Of a stretch of 64,000 nt of DNA, positions 18,192 through 26,067 are shown one piece after another. Origin of the DNA: an uncultured Tidjanibacter sp. (GTDB taxonomy: Bacteria > Bacteroidota > Bacteroidia > Bacteroidales > Rikenellaceae); NCBI GenBank assembly GCA_944326085.1, contig CALVCL010000001.1, positions 186,001-250,000 of the forward strand, read 5' to 3'. The notes beneath the pieces were generated by a model. The model made no database searches. It was not told the origin of the DNA and saw nothing but the letters and a program-made list of their open reading frames with translations. Within the stretch, counting starts at the first letter, position 1; every line of letters begins with the position of its first letter. The translations under genes were made by a program, and so were the position numbers.

Positions 18192-18215
18192 GCCCGCTTT
18201 GGCGGGCTTTGTTTT
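18192..18215 (+). terminator. Rho-independent terminator of the RND operon
   Basis: GCCCGC (18192-18197) pairs with GCGGGC (18202-18207) around a four-base loop and is followed by TTTGTTTT. It sits 42 bases after the channel gene stop and immediately before the BACON lipoprotein start. Confidence 0.75.
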
Positions 18216-18223
18216 ATGAAATA

Positions 18224-19927
18224 ATGAAAGTATACAATTTGGTAGTGGCATTGTTTGCCATGCTTTCGGTGGCGTGCCGTGTCGGAGAAGATGAAACTGT
18301 GGCCCTGCAAGTGTCGCCGGATACATTGACATTTCCGGAGGATGCGGTAGGAGTTGAACGGCGTGTTGCCGTTGTGCCGGCTGTCTCATATGATTTTGCC
18401 ATAGAGTATGCAGAGCCGATTGCGGAATGGCTGTCGGTACGTGCAGACGGAGCGGAACTTGTGGTGTCGGTCACAGCAGAGAACATTGGGAGTGTCCGTC
18501 ATGCCTCCATTGTCGTTACATGCAGCGGTGCTGAGGCACGTATTGCGGTTACACAATACGGCCGTGCGGCGGTTGATTATGACATTGAACTTACGCCTGC
18601 ATATGTTGATGTGCCGTGCGGCGAAGGAGAGGATATCGTTACGGTTACATCCGATGTCGTTACTGCAGGGAGCGGGTTGCAGGCTTCTGTCGCGGAGGAT
18701 GCTGATTGGTATATGGCCTATATTGAAGATTCAATGCTGGTTGTGGAGGTTAGGTCAAATACCGGTGCCGTGGAGCGCAGAGGTTCGGTTACGGTGACTA
18801 ACGAACAGGGCGGAACAGCTGAATTTACGTTTGTACAGGCTGCATCGGATATGGATTATGGCATAATGCTCGAACCAAACAATATTGCGTTTGATGCAGT
18901 CGGAGGTGAGCGGACAGTTGCTGTGACGACGTCAGGCACTGAATTGGCGGCCGCAGTCGGTGCGAAATGTGCCGATTGGCTGTCGGCTGTTGTTGTGGAC
19001 GGGATGTTGGTTGTATCGGCAGACGGCAATGGTGTATCGGAGCGTCTCGGTACGGTGACGGTATCGAATGCTGAAGGATTTTCGGCGACACTGGTGGTGG
19101 AACAGGCGGGTGCAGGCGATACATCGGTGCGGATTGAACCGGACAGGATATCATTCGATTGCAATGGAGGGGTGAAGGAGTGCAGGATAATTACCGGCGG
19201 GACAGGAGTGAAGGTTTCCATACCAGAAGAGTATGGCGATTGGCTGTCGGCAAGACTTCAGGGTATTGTGCTGTATGTAGATGTTATGCCTATGTCATGG
19301 AGCGGTGAGCGACAGGGAGAGATAGAGGTTGCAAATGTAGAAGGGGGCAGCGCGGTGCTTGCGGTAGTGCAGACGGGAGTTGCGGCATCTGACTTGTCTG
19401 GAACCTGGCAGTGGAGTTCGATTTCGGTATCGGATGGAAATTGGAATAATGCCGTTGAAGTATCGGGAACCGTACATGTGGCGGCAGCAGGCAGTGGCTA
19501 TGAAGTGTCAGGCATATCGGGACATGTATTGTCCGGTCTTGGGATATCGGCACCGGTCATGCATATGGAACTATGTGACGGGACGGCAGGCGTAGTGGCA
19601 GGCGATGCGTTTGAGTTCTCTGGTACAGATTATTATTCAGCGGCAGGAATCATTTTTGACGGAGGAATAATGGATGTGGCAGAGGATGCATTTGCCGTTG
19701 TCTCTGTGTCGCGGCGTATCGTGGACGGGGTGCTGTGTGAAGTACTGGAATTCCCCGTCAGTATGGTGGCAGACAGTACTGTGCTGCCTGAATATCCGCA
19801 GTTGTGGGGCACGACAGGTATATGGCATTATGTCTATTATGGGAAAACCGCGATTGGTGGAGTAAACGTTGCGGTCCCCGTCGAGTATCATAGAAATGTG
19901 GTGCTGTGGCGTCCTTTGCCGGAGTGA
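18224..19927 (+). CDS. BACON-repeat lipoprotein of unknown function
   Basis: A 567-residue exported lipoprotein (lipobox LSVAC, Cys18). Residues 25-386 hold four tandem units of about 85-90 residues. Each ends in a V-x-Q-x-G-like strand (ITVTQYGRA in unit 1 as IAVTQYG, FTFVQAA, LVVEQAG, LAVVQTG) and contains W-L/Y-S-A or similar (EWLSVR, DWYMAY, DWLSAV, DWLSAR), the pattern of BACON-type carbohydrate-associated Ig-like domains. The remaining 180 residues begin DLSGTWQWSS and form a separate beta-rich domain, possibly lipocalin-like. BACON domains are often attached to surface glycan-binding or mucin-binding proteins. No SusC/D pair or glycosidase is adjacent. Start chosen at the ATG giving a signal peptide. 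Confidence 0.75.
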   Translation: MKVYNLVVALFAMLSVACRVGEDETVALQVSPDTLTFPEDAVGVERRVAVVPAVSYDFAIEYAEPIAEWLSVRADGAELVVSVTAENIGSVRHASIVVTCSGAEARIAVTQYGRAAVDYDIELTPAYVDVPCGEGEDIVTVTSDVVTAGSGLQASVAEDADWYMAYIEDSMLVVEVRSNTGAVERRGSVTVTNEQGGTAEFTFVQAASDMDYGIMLEPNNIAFDAVGGERTVAVTTSGTELAAAVGAKCADWLSAVVVDGMLVVSADGNGVSERLGTVTVSNAEGFSATLVVEQAGAGDTSVRIEPDRISFDCNGGVKECRIITGGTGVKVSIPEEYGDWLSARLQGIVLYVDVMPMSWSGERQGEIEVANVEGGSAVLAVVQTGVAASDLSGTWQWSSISVSDGNWNNAVEVSGTVHVAAAGSGYEVSGISGHVLSGLGISAPVMHMELCDGTAGVVAGDAFEFSGTDYYSAAGIIFDGGIMDVAEDAFAVVSVSRRIVDGVLCEVLEFPVSMVADSTVLPEYPQLWGTTGIWHYVYYGKTAIGGVNVAVPVEYHRNVVLWRPLPE

Positions 19928-19995
19928 ATGCAATATGGTGCGGATGTGTACAGAGAGATAAAAAGCGAAATTCTTGGCAGTTATAAACAGTAGTG

Positions 19996-20026
19996 TTTGG
20001 AGAATGAAGAATATTCCTTATATTTG
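19996..20026 (+). promoter_or_regulatory. Promoter of tRNA-Cys
   Basis: TTTG (19996-19999), 19 bases, then TATATTTG (20019-20026): an exact match to the Bacteroidetes consensus, 38 bases before the tRNA. Confidence 0.85.
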
Positions 20027-20064
20027 CATCCCGTTACGTCTGATGTCGTGATAATTCGATTGAC

Positions 20065-20135
20065 GGTGCGATGGCCGAGTGGCTAGGCAAAGGTCTGCAA
20101 AACCTTGTACAGCGGTTCGATTCCGCTTCGCACCT
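20065..20135 (+). tRNA. tRNA-Cys (anticodon GCA)
   Basis: The acceptor arm GGTGCGA (20065-20071) pairs with TCGCACC (20128-20134). The anticodon loop CTGCAAA, within a 5-bp stem AAGGT/ACCTT, gives anticodon GCA. The discriminator is T (20135), as required for cysteine tRNA. CCA is not encoded. It is followed by a GCCCGG/CCGGGC hairpin (20147-20171) that may terminate it. Confidence 0.95.
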
Positions 20136-20192
20136 CGCAGTGAAAGCCCGGAGACTTAATGCCTGCCGGGCTTTCACTGTATATGGACTTGG

Positions 20193-20846
20193 TCAGAGAC
20201 CCAGGACCTCGTCTATCAGTATCAGTGTAATGCGTCCTTTGGGGTGGCATTTGTGTAGGATGAGTCTTTCGTTGCAGATGCGGTCGGGTGATGAACAGTC
20301 GGCACATTTCCCTGTTATTGCGCACGGGGTTTTCATTCCTTCGTGGCGTTTTACGTTCAGTGGAGCAGCTGTTTCGCGTATGCGGCGGCTGGCCTCCTCG
20401 GGAGTTGTGCATATTTTGTTGCGGCCGGCAACGAGAATGACTTTGCGCGGCCCGAAAGCTATCGGCGCTATGCGGTTGCCAATCATGTCGAGCCAGTGCA
20501 GCGAACCGTCGGAGGCACTTATGGCATTCACACCGGTGAGGAAAGTGTGGCATACGAGTGCCTGACGGCGTCGTTCAATAAGTTCGCGGAATGGCACTCC
20601 TTTTTCGAATGTGTCTATCAGCGGGAATTCGGTTTGCGTCCGCAGCCAATCTATTGTGCCTGCGGCATAGAGGGTCATCGAGTCGCCGAATGATATTGAT
20701 GTGGGAGCGTTGTTGCGTATTTCGGTACGTGCAATGTTGCCTGCTTCTGCGGCATTGGCCGCGATGCGGACATCGAAACCGTTTGCTGCCAGTTTCTTGA
20801 CTAACTTTTCTTCGAAGGCCATAATCGTATTGTTGTTCGGTGGCAT
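20193..20846 (-). CDS. LUD-domain protein (LutC/YkgG-like) with Cys-rich C-terminus
   Basis: A 217-residue protein of the LUD (DUF162) family, whose members include LutB/LutC of lactate oxidation. The nucleotide-loop-like segments SISFGDSMTLYAAG, HTFLTGVNAISASDG and PRKVILVAGRNKI are present. The C-terminus carries a cluster of cysteines in TPCAITGKCADCSSPDRIC, suggesting a metal or Fe-S site. No lutA/lutB partner is nearby, so lactate oxidation is not implied; Bacteroidetes carry stand-alone LUD proteins of unknown role. A second possible start, MAFEEKL, lies eight codons downstream. Confidence 0.8.
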   Translation of the reverse strand: MPPNNNTIMAFEEKLVKKLAANGFDVRIAANAAEAGNIARTEIRNNAPTSISFGDSMTLYAAGTIDWLRTQTEFPLIDTFEKGVPFRELIERRRQALVCHTFLTGVNAISASDGSLHWLDMIGNRIAPIAFGPRKVILVAGRNKICTTPEEASRRIRETAAPLNVKRHEGMKTPCAITGKCADCSSPDRICNERLILHKCHPKGRITLILIDEVLGL

Positions 20847-20966
20847 GACAAAGATATGTGTATTGTCATGAGTTCATGTCAGACGGTGTAAATATTGATG
20901 GTGTTGTTTGTGCAATAGGCACAGAATTGTGTGAGAGGGGCGTTGCGGATGTGTGAAGAGACCAAT

Positions 20967-21002
20967 AATAAAGTCCTGCAACATTTGTTGCAGGACTTTA
21001 TT
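20967..21002 (-). terminator. Terminator of tRNA-Ser(CGA)
   Basis: A 16-bp perfect stem (20967-20982 with 20987-21002) and a four-base loop begin four bases after the tRNA 3' end. On the minus strand it ends in TTTATTATTGG. Confidence 0.85.
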
Positions 21003-21005
21003 CGG

Positions 21006-21092
21006 CGGAAAGAGAGGGATTCGAACCCCCGGTACAGTTGCCCGTACACCGCATTTCGAGTGCGGCCCGATCGACCACTCCGGCATCTTTCC
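21006..21092 (-). tRNA. tRNA-Ser (anticodon CGA)
   Basis: The acceptor GGAAAGA/TCTTTCC closes an 87-base class II tRNA with a long variable arm (TGTACGGGCAACTGTACC-like), anticodon loop CTCGAAA and discriminator G. It reads UCG codons. CCA is not encoded. Confidence 0.94.
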
Positions 21093-21199
21093 GTTTGTAC
21101 CGTCCGATAATTGCGATAACCGAGTATCGTCCGTTTCGGGGTACAAAAATAATAATAATTTCCTAACCAACTACCACAAGGGCATTTTAATAGCTTTTT

Positions 21200-22213
21200 T
21201 TATTTGCAAACGTTGCCGCGTTTATGCAGTTCTTTCCATACGAGAGCCGAGGCTCCGAGGATTGCCGCATTGTCATTGTCAATACCCGACGGCAGCAGTT
21301 TGACCTTGCCTTTGCAACTGCGGAGCATGTTGGTTTCCATGTGGCGTTTGGTGGGTTCCCACAGCAGGTTGCCAGATTTGATAGGACCGCCGAACAGGAA
21401 TATGGCTTCAGGGAATGAAAAGGCCGCAAAATTGGCCAGCGCTTCGCCGAGAATGCGCCCTGTCTCCTCGAATGCCATGCAGGCCAGTTCGTCGCCTGCT
21501 TCGGCGGCATCGGCTATCATTTTTGAGGTTATTTCGTTTATGCGCAAACTGCGCAAACTGCTCGGACGATTATCGGTGGCCAGGATTTCAAGCATCGTAC
21601 GTACCATACCTGTAGCCGAAACATAGGTTTCGAGACAACCTCTACGCCCGCAATTGCATTGTCGGCCGCCGGATTTTACAATGATATGCCCCAACTCGGC
21701 AGCCGTGCCGCCGTGACCGTACACCATTTCACCGTTGGCTACGATACCTCCACCGAGGCCTGTGCCGAGTGTTATCTCAATGAAGTCTTTCATACCGCGG
21801 GCTCCGCCATAAATCATTTCGCCTATGGCTGCGGCATTGGCATCGTTGTCTATTACTACGGGTATTGCAGGGTAATGGCGCCTGACGGTCTCTACAAACG
21901 GGATTATATGCATCCGATTGCCACGCGAACCGTCGGCGTTGCATGTGTACCATTCTATGTTGATAGGGTCTTCCAATAAACCGCTTAAGTAGTTGGCATT
22001 CGGGGCTCCTATGCCTATGCCGGCAAGTTCAGCACCAGTAGTATGGCGTATCAATGAGTCTATATCCCGTGCAAGGCGATCTATGTAGGTTTCGAATATG
22101 GGGTAGTCCTTGGTGTCGAAGTGCAGCTTTTCGTGTATATTGCCCTTCGCATCGACGATGCCTGAAACGGTATTCGTACCGCCGACATCTACCCCTATAG
22201 CAAATTGTCCCAT
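21200..22213 (-). CDS. ROK-family sugar kinase (probable glucokinase)
   Basis: A 337-residue ATP-dependent sugar kinase. The N-terminal phosphate loop is GVDVGGTNTVSGIVDAKG. The catalytic segment PVVIDNDANAAAIGE carries the base Asp. ITLGTGLGGGIV with HGGTAAELGHI precedes the ROK zinc site CNCGRRGCLETY near residues 155-166. There is no DNA-binding domain at the N-terminus, so it is an enzyme and not a ROK repressor. Phosphorylation of glucose is the usual activity of this Bacteroidetes group; N-acetylmannosamine or fructose remain possible. It is a single gene between tRNA-Ser and the divergent prenyl synthetase. Confidence 0.88.
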   Translation of the reverse strand: MGQFAIGVDVGGTNTVSGIVDAKGNIHEKLHFDTKDYPIFETYIDRLARDIDSLIRHTTGAELAGIGIGAPNANYLSGLLEDPINIEWYTCNADGSRGNRMHIIPFVETVRRHYPAIPVVIDNDANAAAIGEMIYGGARGMKDFIEITLGTGLGGGIVANGEMVYGHGGTAAELGHIIVKSGGRQCNCGRRGCLETYVSATGMVRTMLEILATDNRPSSLRSLRINEITSKMIADAAEAGDELACMAFEETGRILGEALANFAAFSFPEAIFLFGGPIKSGNLLWEPTKRHMETNMLRSCKGKVKLLPSGIDNDNAAILGASALVWKELHKRGNVCK

Positions 22214-22305
22214 CTTAATAGCGAATGTAAGGTCCTGTCTGGACTTTGAAACATTTAGTAAATGTATCTAATTTTATGAACTATACAAAATTGCGACGCT
22301 TTGCG

Positions 22306-22313
22306 TATCTTTG
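22306..22313 (+). promoter_or_regulatory. -7 box for the polyprenyl synthetase gene
   Basis: TATCTTTG lies 24 bases before the chosen ATG at 22337. No good TTTG partner is found at the expected spacing. Confidence 0.4.
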
Positions 22314-22336
22314 CGCGTAAATCGTTGCAACAGACC

Positions 22337-23311
22337 ATGTACACAAAGGAAGAACTTCTGACCGCATTCGAAGGTTATATGCGGTCCATAGCGTTTCCGT
22401 CGGAACCGGATGCCCTTTACGAACCTATAAGGTATGCGCTTGACAATGGCGGCAAGAGGCTGCGTCCATTGCTGCTACTTATGGCGTGCAATGTTTTTGA
22501 GGAGGATGTGACTTCTGCCATGCCAGGTGCCGCAGCGGTAGAGGTGTTTCATAACTTTACGCTGCTGCATGATGACATCATGGACAATTCGTCTGTGCGT
22601 CGCGGCAAACCTACCGTACACCGTAAGTGGGGTGAGAACAGTGCTATATTGTCGGGCGATGCAATGATGATATATGCCTACAAACTATTGGAAGGTCTGC
22701 CGGCCGAGGTATTGCCTAAGGTATTTCGAATATTCAACGACACGTCTCTGAAGGTATGCGAAGGGCAGCAGTACGACATGGACTTCGAATTGCTGGAGCA
22801 GGTTTCGATGGACGAATATATCAAGATGATTTCTTTGAAAACGGCTGTTTTGCTGGCAGGGGCGCTTGCCATCGGTGCTGTGATGGGGGGAGCATCGGAT
22901 AAGGATACAGCCAGTCTGTATACATTCGGTATGGAGCTTGGTCTGGCGTTCCAGATACAGGACGACCTGTTGGATTGCTATGGTACGCAGGAGGCATTCG
23001 GCAAGCCTGTCGGCGGTGACATTCTTGAAGGTAAGAAGACATACCTTATCACTTCTGCGATGGAAAAGGCTGACCAGACAACAAGACTTCGTCTTGGAGG
23101 ATTGATGCACAACAGGGAGATGCTCGATGGAGAAAAGGTATCCCGGGTGCTTGCAATATATGACGAGCTTGGCGTAAGAGCATTGGCTGAAGAGTCCGTG
23201 AAACTGCATACGGACCGTGCCGTTGCGGCACTGGAAGGGCTGTCGGTGACATCGGAACGTACCGGCTGTTTGAAGACATTGGCCATATCGCTGACAGGAA
23301 GGTCGCGTTAA
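22337..23311 (+). CDS. Trans-polyprenyl diphosphate synthase
   Basis: A 324-residue class I prenyltransferase that extends allylic diphosphates with isopentenyl diphosphate. The first Asp-rich motif DDIMD is at about residues 82-86 (LLHDDIMDNSSVRRGKPTVH) and the second is DDLLD (FQIQDDLLDCYG). GGKRLRP near 38-44 is the isopentenyl diphosphate-binding segment. Chain length is set by residues just before the first DDxxD (EVFHNFTLLHDD). The Phe-Thr-Leu at this place is compatible with farnesyl/geranylgeranyl-type or longer products, so menaquinone side-chain or geranylgeranyl synthesis cannot be separated. The ATG at 22337 is preferred over a start 12 codons upstream, which lies too close to the -7 box. 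Confidence 0.88.
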   Translation: MYTKEELLTAFEGYMRSIAFPSEPDALYEPIRYALDNGGKRLRPLLLLMACNVFEEDVTSAMPGAAAVEVFHNFTLLHDDIMDNSSVRRGKPTVHRKWGENSAILSGDAMMIYAYKLLEGLPAEVLPKVFRIFNDTSLKVCEGQQYDMDFELLEQVSMDEYIKMISLKTAVLLAGALAIGAVMGGASDKDTASLYTFGMELGLAFQIQDDLLDCYGTQEAFGKPVGGDILEGKKTYLITSAMEKADQTTRLRLGGLMHNREMLDGEKVSRVLAIYDELGVRALAEESVKLHTDRAVAALEGLSVTSERTGCLKTLAISLTGRSR

Positions 23312-23362
23312 AGGACGGTTTGCGGGACAGTTTGTGAAACTGACCACAGTTTTAGCAGGAAT

Positions 23363-24625
23363 ATGACACGCAGTGATATAGAGATAATGGCCCCTGCGGG
23401 CTCGTACGAGTCGTTGATGGCGGCCATAGATGCCGGAGCCAATTCGGTCTATTTTGGAGTCGGTAGACTCAATATGCGTTCGGCGTCGGCGGCAAACTTT
23501 ACGCTCGATGACCTCGCCCGTATTGTGGCCATAGCGAAGGAGCATGGTGTGAAGACATACCTTACTGTAAACACCATTCTGTATGATGATGAGCTGGACG
23601 ATATGCATGCCGTAATGGACCGTGCATTGGCAGAGGGGATTGATGCCGTGATAGTATCCGACCAGGCGGCTATTGTTTATGCCCGCAGTATCGGCTTGGA
23701 GGTGCATATATCGACGCAGTTGAATGTTTCCAATACGGAAACGCTGCGTTTCTATTCGCAGTGGGCAGATGTTGTGGTTCTGGCCCGTGAGTTGAACCTC
23801 GAACAGATAGCACGCATCCATGATAACATTGTGTCGGAGAATATATGCGGGCCGTCAGGCAAACAGGTCAAAATAGAGATGTTCGCCCACGGTGCATTGT
23901 GTATGGCCGTTTCCGGCAAGTGTTACCTCAGCCTGCATGAATGCGGATATTCCGCAAACAGGGGTGCATGCCGTCAGATATGCCGACGTTCGTATGAGCT
24001 GCGTGACAGAGATACAGGTGAGACAATAGCTGTAGAAGGCCGTTATCTGCTTTCTCCAAAGGATTTGTGTACAATACCGTTCCTTGACAGGTTTATAGAT
24101 GCAGGCGTGCGTGTGCTCAAGATAGAGGGGCGCGCCCGTTCGGCCGAATATGTAAAGCGTGTGGTAGAGACATACGATGAAGCGGTACGCTCGGTAGCGG
24201 ACGGTACATTCTCTGCAAAGAAAGCCGAGACATGGGTGGCACGTTTATCTGAAGTCTTTAACCGCGGTTTCTGGGGCGGTTATTATCAGGGCGCTCCAGT
24301 GGTGGAGTTGAGCGGTGCGTATGGCTCTTCAGCAACCAAGCGTAAAGTGTATGTCGGCAAGATTACCAATTTCTTTAAAAAAATAGGTGTAGCCGAGATA
24401 CAGGTTGAGGCATCGCCTCTTGAACGCGGTGCAGAGTATGTAGTGATAGGGGAGACAACAGGAGCTGTTGAGGGAATTGCTGAAGAGGTGTATGTTGCGG
24501 AACGGCCGGCAGAAATAGCCCCTCAGGGTATATTCTGTTCCGTAAAGACTTCTGCACCAGTGCGGCGTGGAGACAAGTTCTACAAAGTGGTGCCGGCATC
24601 GGAAATTCTGCACAGGCAAGGATAG
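23363..24625 (+). CDS. U32-family peptidase-like protein (YegQ/TrhP group)
   Basis: A 420-residue protein starting MTRSDIEIMAPAGSYESL, the standard opening of the U32 TIM-barrel family. The Cys-rich region CMAVSGKCYLSLHECGYSANRGACRQICR near residues 193-215 probably binds an Fe-S cluster (shown here as separate pieces CMAVSGKCYLS and GACRQICRR). The PKDLCTIPFLDRFIDAGV and KIEGRARSAEYV segments are conserved. Members were called collagenases, but TrhP and RlhA use prephenate to hydroxylate uridine in tRNA or cytidine in rRNA, so RNA hydroxylation is the better guess. It follows the prenyl synthetase by 51 bases and may be co-transcribed. Confidence 0.85.
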   Translation: MTRSDIEIMAPAGSYESLMAAIDAGANSVYFGVGRLNMRSASAANFTLDDLARIVAIAKEHGVKTYLTVNTILYDDELDDMHAVMDRALAEGIDAVIVSDQAAIVYARSIGLEVHISTQLNVSNTETLRFYSQWADVVVLARELNLEQIARIHDNIVSENICGPSGKQVKIEMFAHGALCMAVSGKCYLSLHECGYSANRGACRQICRRSYELRDRDTGETIAVEGRYLLSPKDLCTIPFLDRFIDAGVRVLKIEGRARSAEYVKRVVETYDEAVRSVADGTFSAKKAETWVARLSEVFNRGFWGGYYQGAPVVELSGAYGSSATKRKVYVGKITNFFKKIGVAEIQVEASPLERGAEYVVIGETTGAVEGIAEEVYVAERPAEIAPQGIFCSVKTSAPVRRGDKFYKVVPASEILHRQG

Positions 24626-24718
24626 CAGATACAGGATTTATAGCCTGACGGATATTTCCGGCAAACGCATGTTGTCGTAAGCGTTGCACATCGGGATAAT
24701 GATTTTTTACCACGTTTC

Positions 24719-24749
24719 TTTGTAAAAAAGAGAAAGTATATTACCTTTG
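24719..24749 (+). promoter_or_regulatory. Promoter of tRNA-His
   Basis: TTTG (24719-24722), 19 bases, then TACCTTTG (24742-24749): an exact consensus match, 30 bases before the tRNA. Confidence 0.85.
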
Positions 24750-24778
24750 CACTCGCGCAATGCGAAAGTGCGCTATAT

Positions 24779-24852
24779 GGTGGATGTAGCTCAGTTGGCA
24801 GAGCACCAGATTGTGGTTCTGGGTGTCGTGGGTTCGAGCCCCATCTTCCACC
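24779..24852 (+). tRNA. tRNA-His (anticodon GTG)
   Basis: The anticodon loop TTGTGGT gives GTG. An extra 5' G (24779) faces the unpaired C at 24852, as expected for the G-1:C73 identity pair of histidine tRNA. The acceptor GTGGATG/CTTCCAC has one U-U mismatch at pair 6:67. CCA is not encoded. Confidence 0.93.
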
Positions 24853-24856
24853 CTTC

Positions 24857-24886
24857 AAGGGATACCGGTTGCGGTATCCCTTTTTT
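24857..24886 (+). terminator. Terminator of tRNA-His
   Basis: GGGATACC (24859-24866) pairs with GGTATCCC (24873-24880) around a six-base loop, followed by six T residues. Confidence 0.9.
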
Positions 24887-24942
24887 GTTGCCTTTACCGC
24901 GTTATTACATGTTGTGTTGCGTATTTCGATGGATGGCAAATA

Positions 24943-24972
24943 AAATAGGCCGTCCATTTGGACGGCCTATTT
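24943..24972. terminator. Terminator of the exbB-exbD operon
   Basis: A 13-bp perfect stem AAATAGGCCGTCC (24943-24955) with its complement (24960-24972) and an ATTT loop lies 19 bases after the last exbD stop. It is near-symmetric, so it could work in both directions. Confidence 0.8.
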
Positions 24973-24991
24973 ACTTATCGGTGGTTTACTG

Positions 24992-25465
24992 TTAGTAATA
25001 ACCGAGAGATTTGGAAGCGGCGTATGTAACCTTGAGGGCATTTGCCTTGCGAAGCTCTTGCTTCACGTCGGTAATGATACCCATCCTTGTGTACTTGTCG
25101 GCTTTGATACAAACCGACATGGAGCTACGGTCCGCCTCGCTGAGGTTGTCACGCTCCGATGCTACGAAGTCCAGGATATCTTCCGGAGTACGGTAAGTGT
25201 CGTTGAGCTGGATACGCGGAGCAGTACCGAACTTTGCCTGAAGCTGTGCGGTAGGCTGACCAATGTATATGTAGCTTACGAGATTTTTCTTCTCCAGTTT
25301 CTGAACCTCTGTAGCTTCAGGAAGCTGGAAGTGTACTCTCAACTCCGTTTCCTTCATGGATGTGGTCGTCATAAAGAAGAACAATATCATGAAGATAACG
25401 TCAGGCAACGAAGCTGTTGAGATAGGTGGAACTTCCTTATTGCCTTTTTTCCTTATAACTGCCAT
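24992..25465 (-). CDS. exbD: ExbD/TolR-family biopolymer transport protein, second copy
   Basis: A 157-residue protein with one N-terminal membrane helix (residues 18-38, SLPDVIFMILFFFMTTTSM) that carries the conserved channel Asp (PDVIFM). A periplasmic domain with the SIYIG-like (VSYIYIGQP) and SVCIKADKYTRMGIITDVKQEL segments follows. ExbD dimers sit inside an ExbB pentamer and use the proton gradient to drive TonB or Tol-type partners. The gene starts one base after the first exbD stop. In Bacteroidetes the two ExbD paralogues commonly follow ExbB in this order. Confidence 0.9.
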   Translation of the reverse strand: MAVIRKKGNKEVPPISTASLPDVIFMILFFFMTTTSMKETELRVHFQLPEATEVQKLEKKNLVSYIYIGQPTAQLQAKFGTAPRIQLNDTYRTPEDILDFVASERDNLSEADRSSMSVCIKADKYTRMGIITDVKQELRKANALKVTYAASKSLGYY

Positions 25466-25466
25466 A

Positions 25467-26048
25467 TCAATTTCCTCCTATGTTTTTAGGTTCTGCCTCG
25501 GAAATTTTCGAGGGAACGGCTGCCTGTACGGCCTTACGCTTGTCTTCGTCGAGTTCGTTGAATGAGGCCCCGAAGTATTGACGGGCTACATTGTCGCGAA
25601 TTTCATTGAAAGCTTTGGTAAGTTCGTTCTGAACCCTGATATACATGTCATAGCTCGTACCACGGTCATTCTGCAGCGAAATGACACCTGCACTGACAGG
25701 ATATTGGCCAATAAGGTCTATTTGTGTCATCTCCTTTTCAGGCAGTTCATCGCTGTTGCCGAGGTTGAGAATGAATTCTTTCGCCATGTCCTTGACCTGC
25801 GACAGGTTTACCAGTTTGCCCTGTACCTGTATCTGGTCGAACTGATTTACCTTAACCTGCATGAGGTTACGCTCCTTGATGGGAGGAGCCTCACCGGTTA
25901 TATTTTCGACCCACGGAGGCAGAACTCGCTGGATACCTGTGTCTGTGTTCATTGTGGTGGAGACAAGGAAGAAAATCAACAACAGGAAGGAAATGTCTGC
26001 CATGGAACCGGCATTGATTTCCGGGATTTTTCTTTTGTCTATTGCCAT
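25467..26048 (-). CDS. exbD: ExbD/TolR-family biopolymer transport protein, first copy
   Basis: A 193-residue ExbD paralogue. The basic N-terminus (MAIDKRKIPEINAGSM) leads into the membrane helix ADISFLLLIFFLVSTTM with the proton-carrying Asp. It is longer than the second copy, with an extra C-terminal stretch (NELDEDKRKAVQAAVPSKISEAEPK). It lies 19 bases after the four-TM protein gene and one base before the second exbD, so the operon is tightly packed. Partner specificity among the many SusC/TonB systems of this phylum cannot be inferred. Confidence 0.9.
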   Translation of the reverse strand: MAIDKRKIPEINAGSMADISFLLLIFFLVSTTMNTDTGIQRVLPPWVENITGEAPPIKERNLMQVKVNQFDQIQVQGKLVNLSQVKDMAKEFILNLGNSDELPEKEMTQIDLIGQYPVSAGVISLQNDRGTSYDMYIRVQNELTKAFNEIRDNVARQYFGASFNELDEDKRKAVQAAVPSKISEAEPKNIGGN

Positions 26049-26067
26049 AGTAAATGTCTTTTCAAAA

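Noticed and set aside
20065..21092. tRNA-Cys and tRNA-Ser region as a possible integration site
   Set aside because: No duplicated tRNA 3' end or integrase is found near either tRNA; the genes between are ordinary.
22685..23821. A long minus-strand frame (378 codons) across the prenyl synthetase and U32 genes
   Set aside because: It crosses two well-supported genes and the intergenic gap, has biased Cys/His/Arg composition and no domain; high-GC third positions in the real genes explain it.
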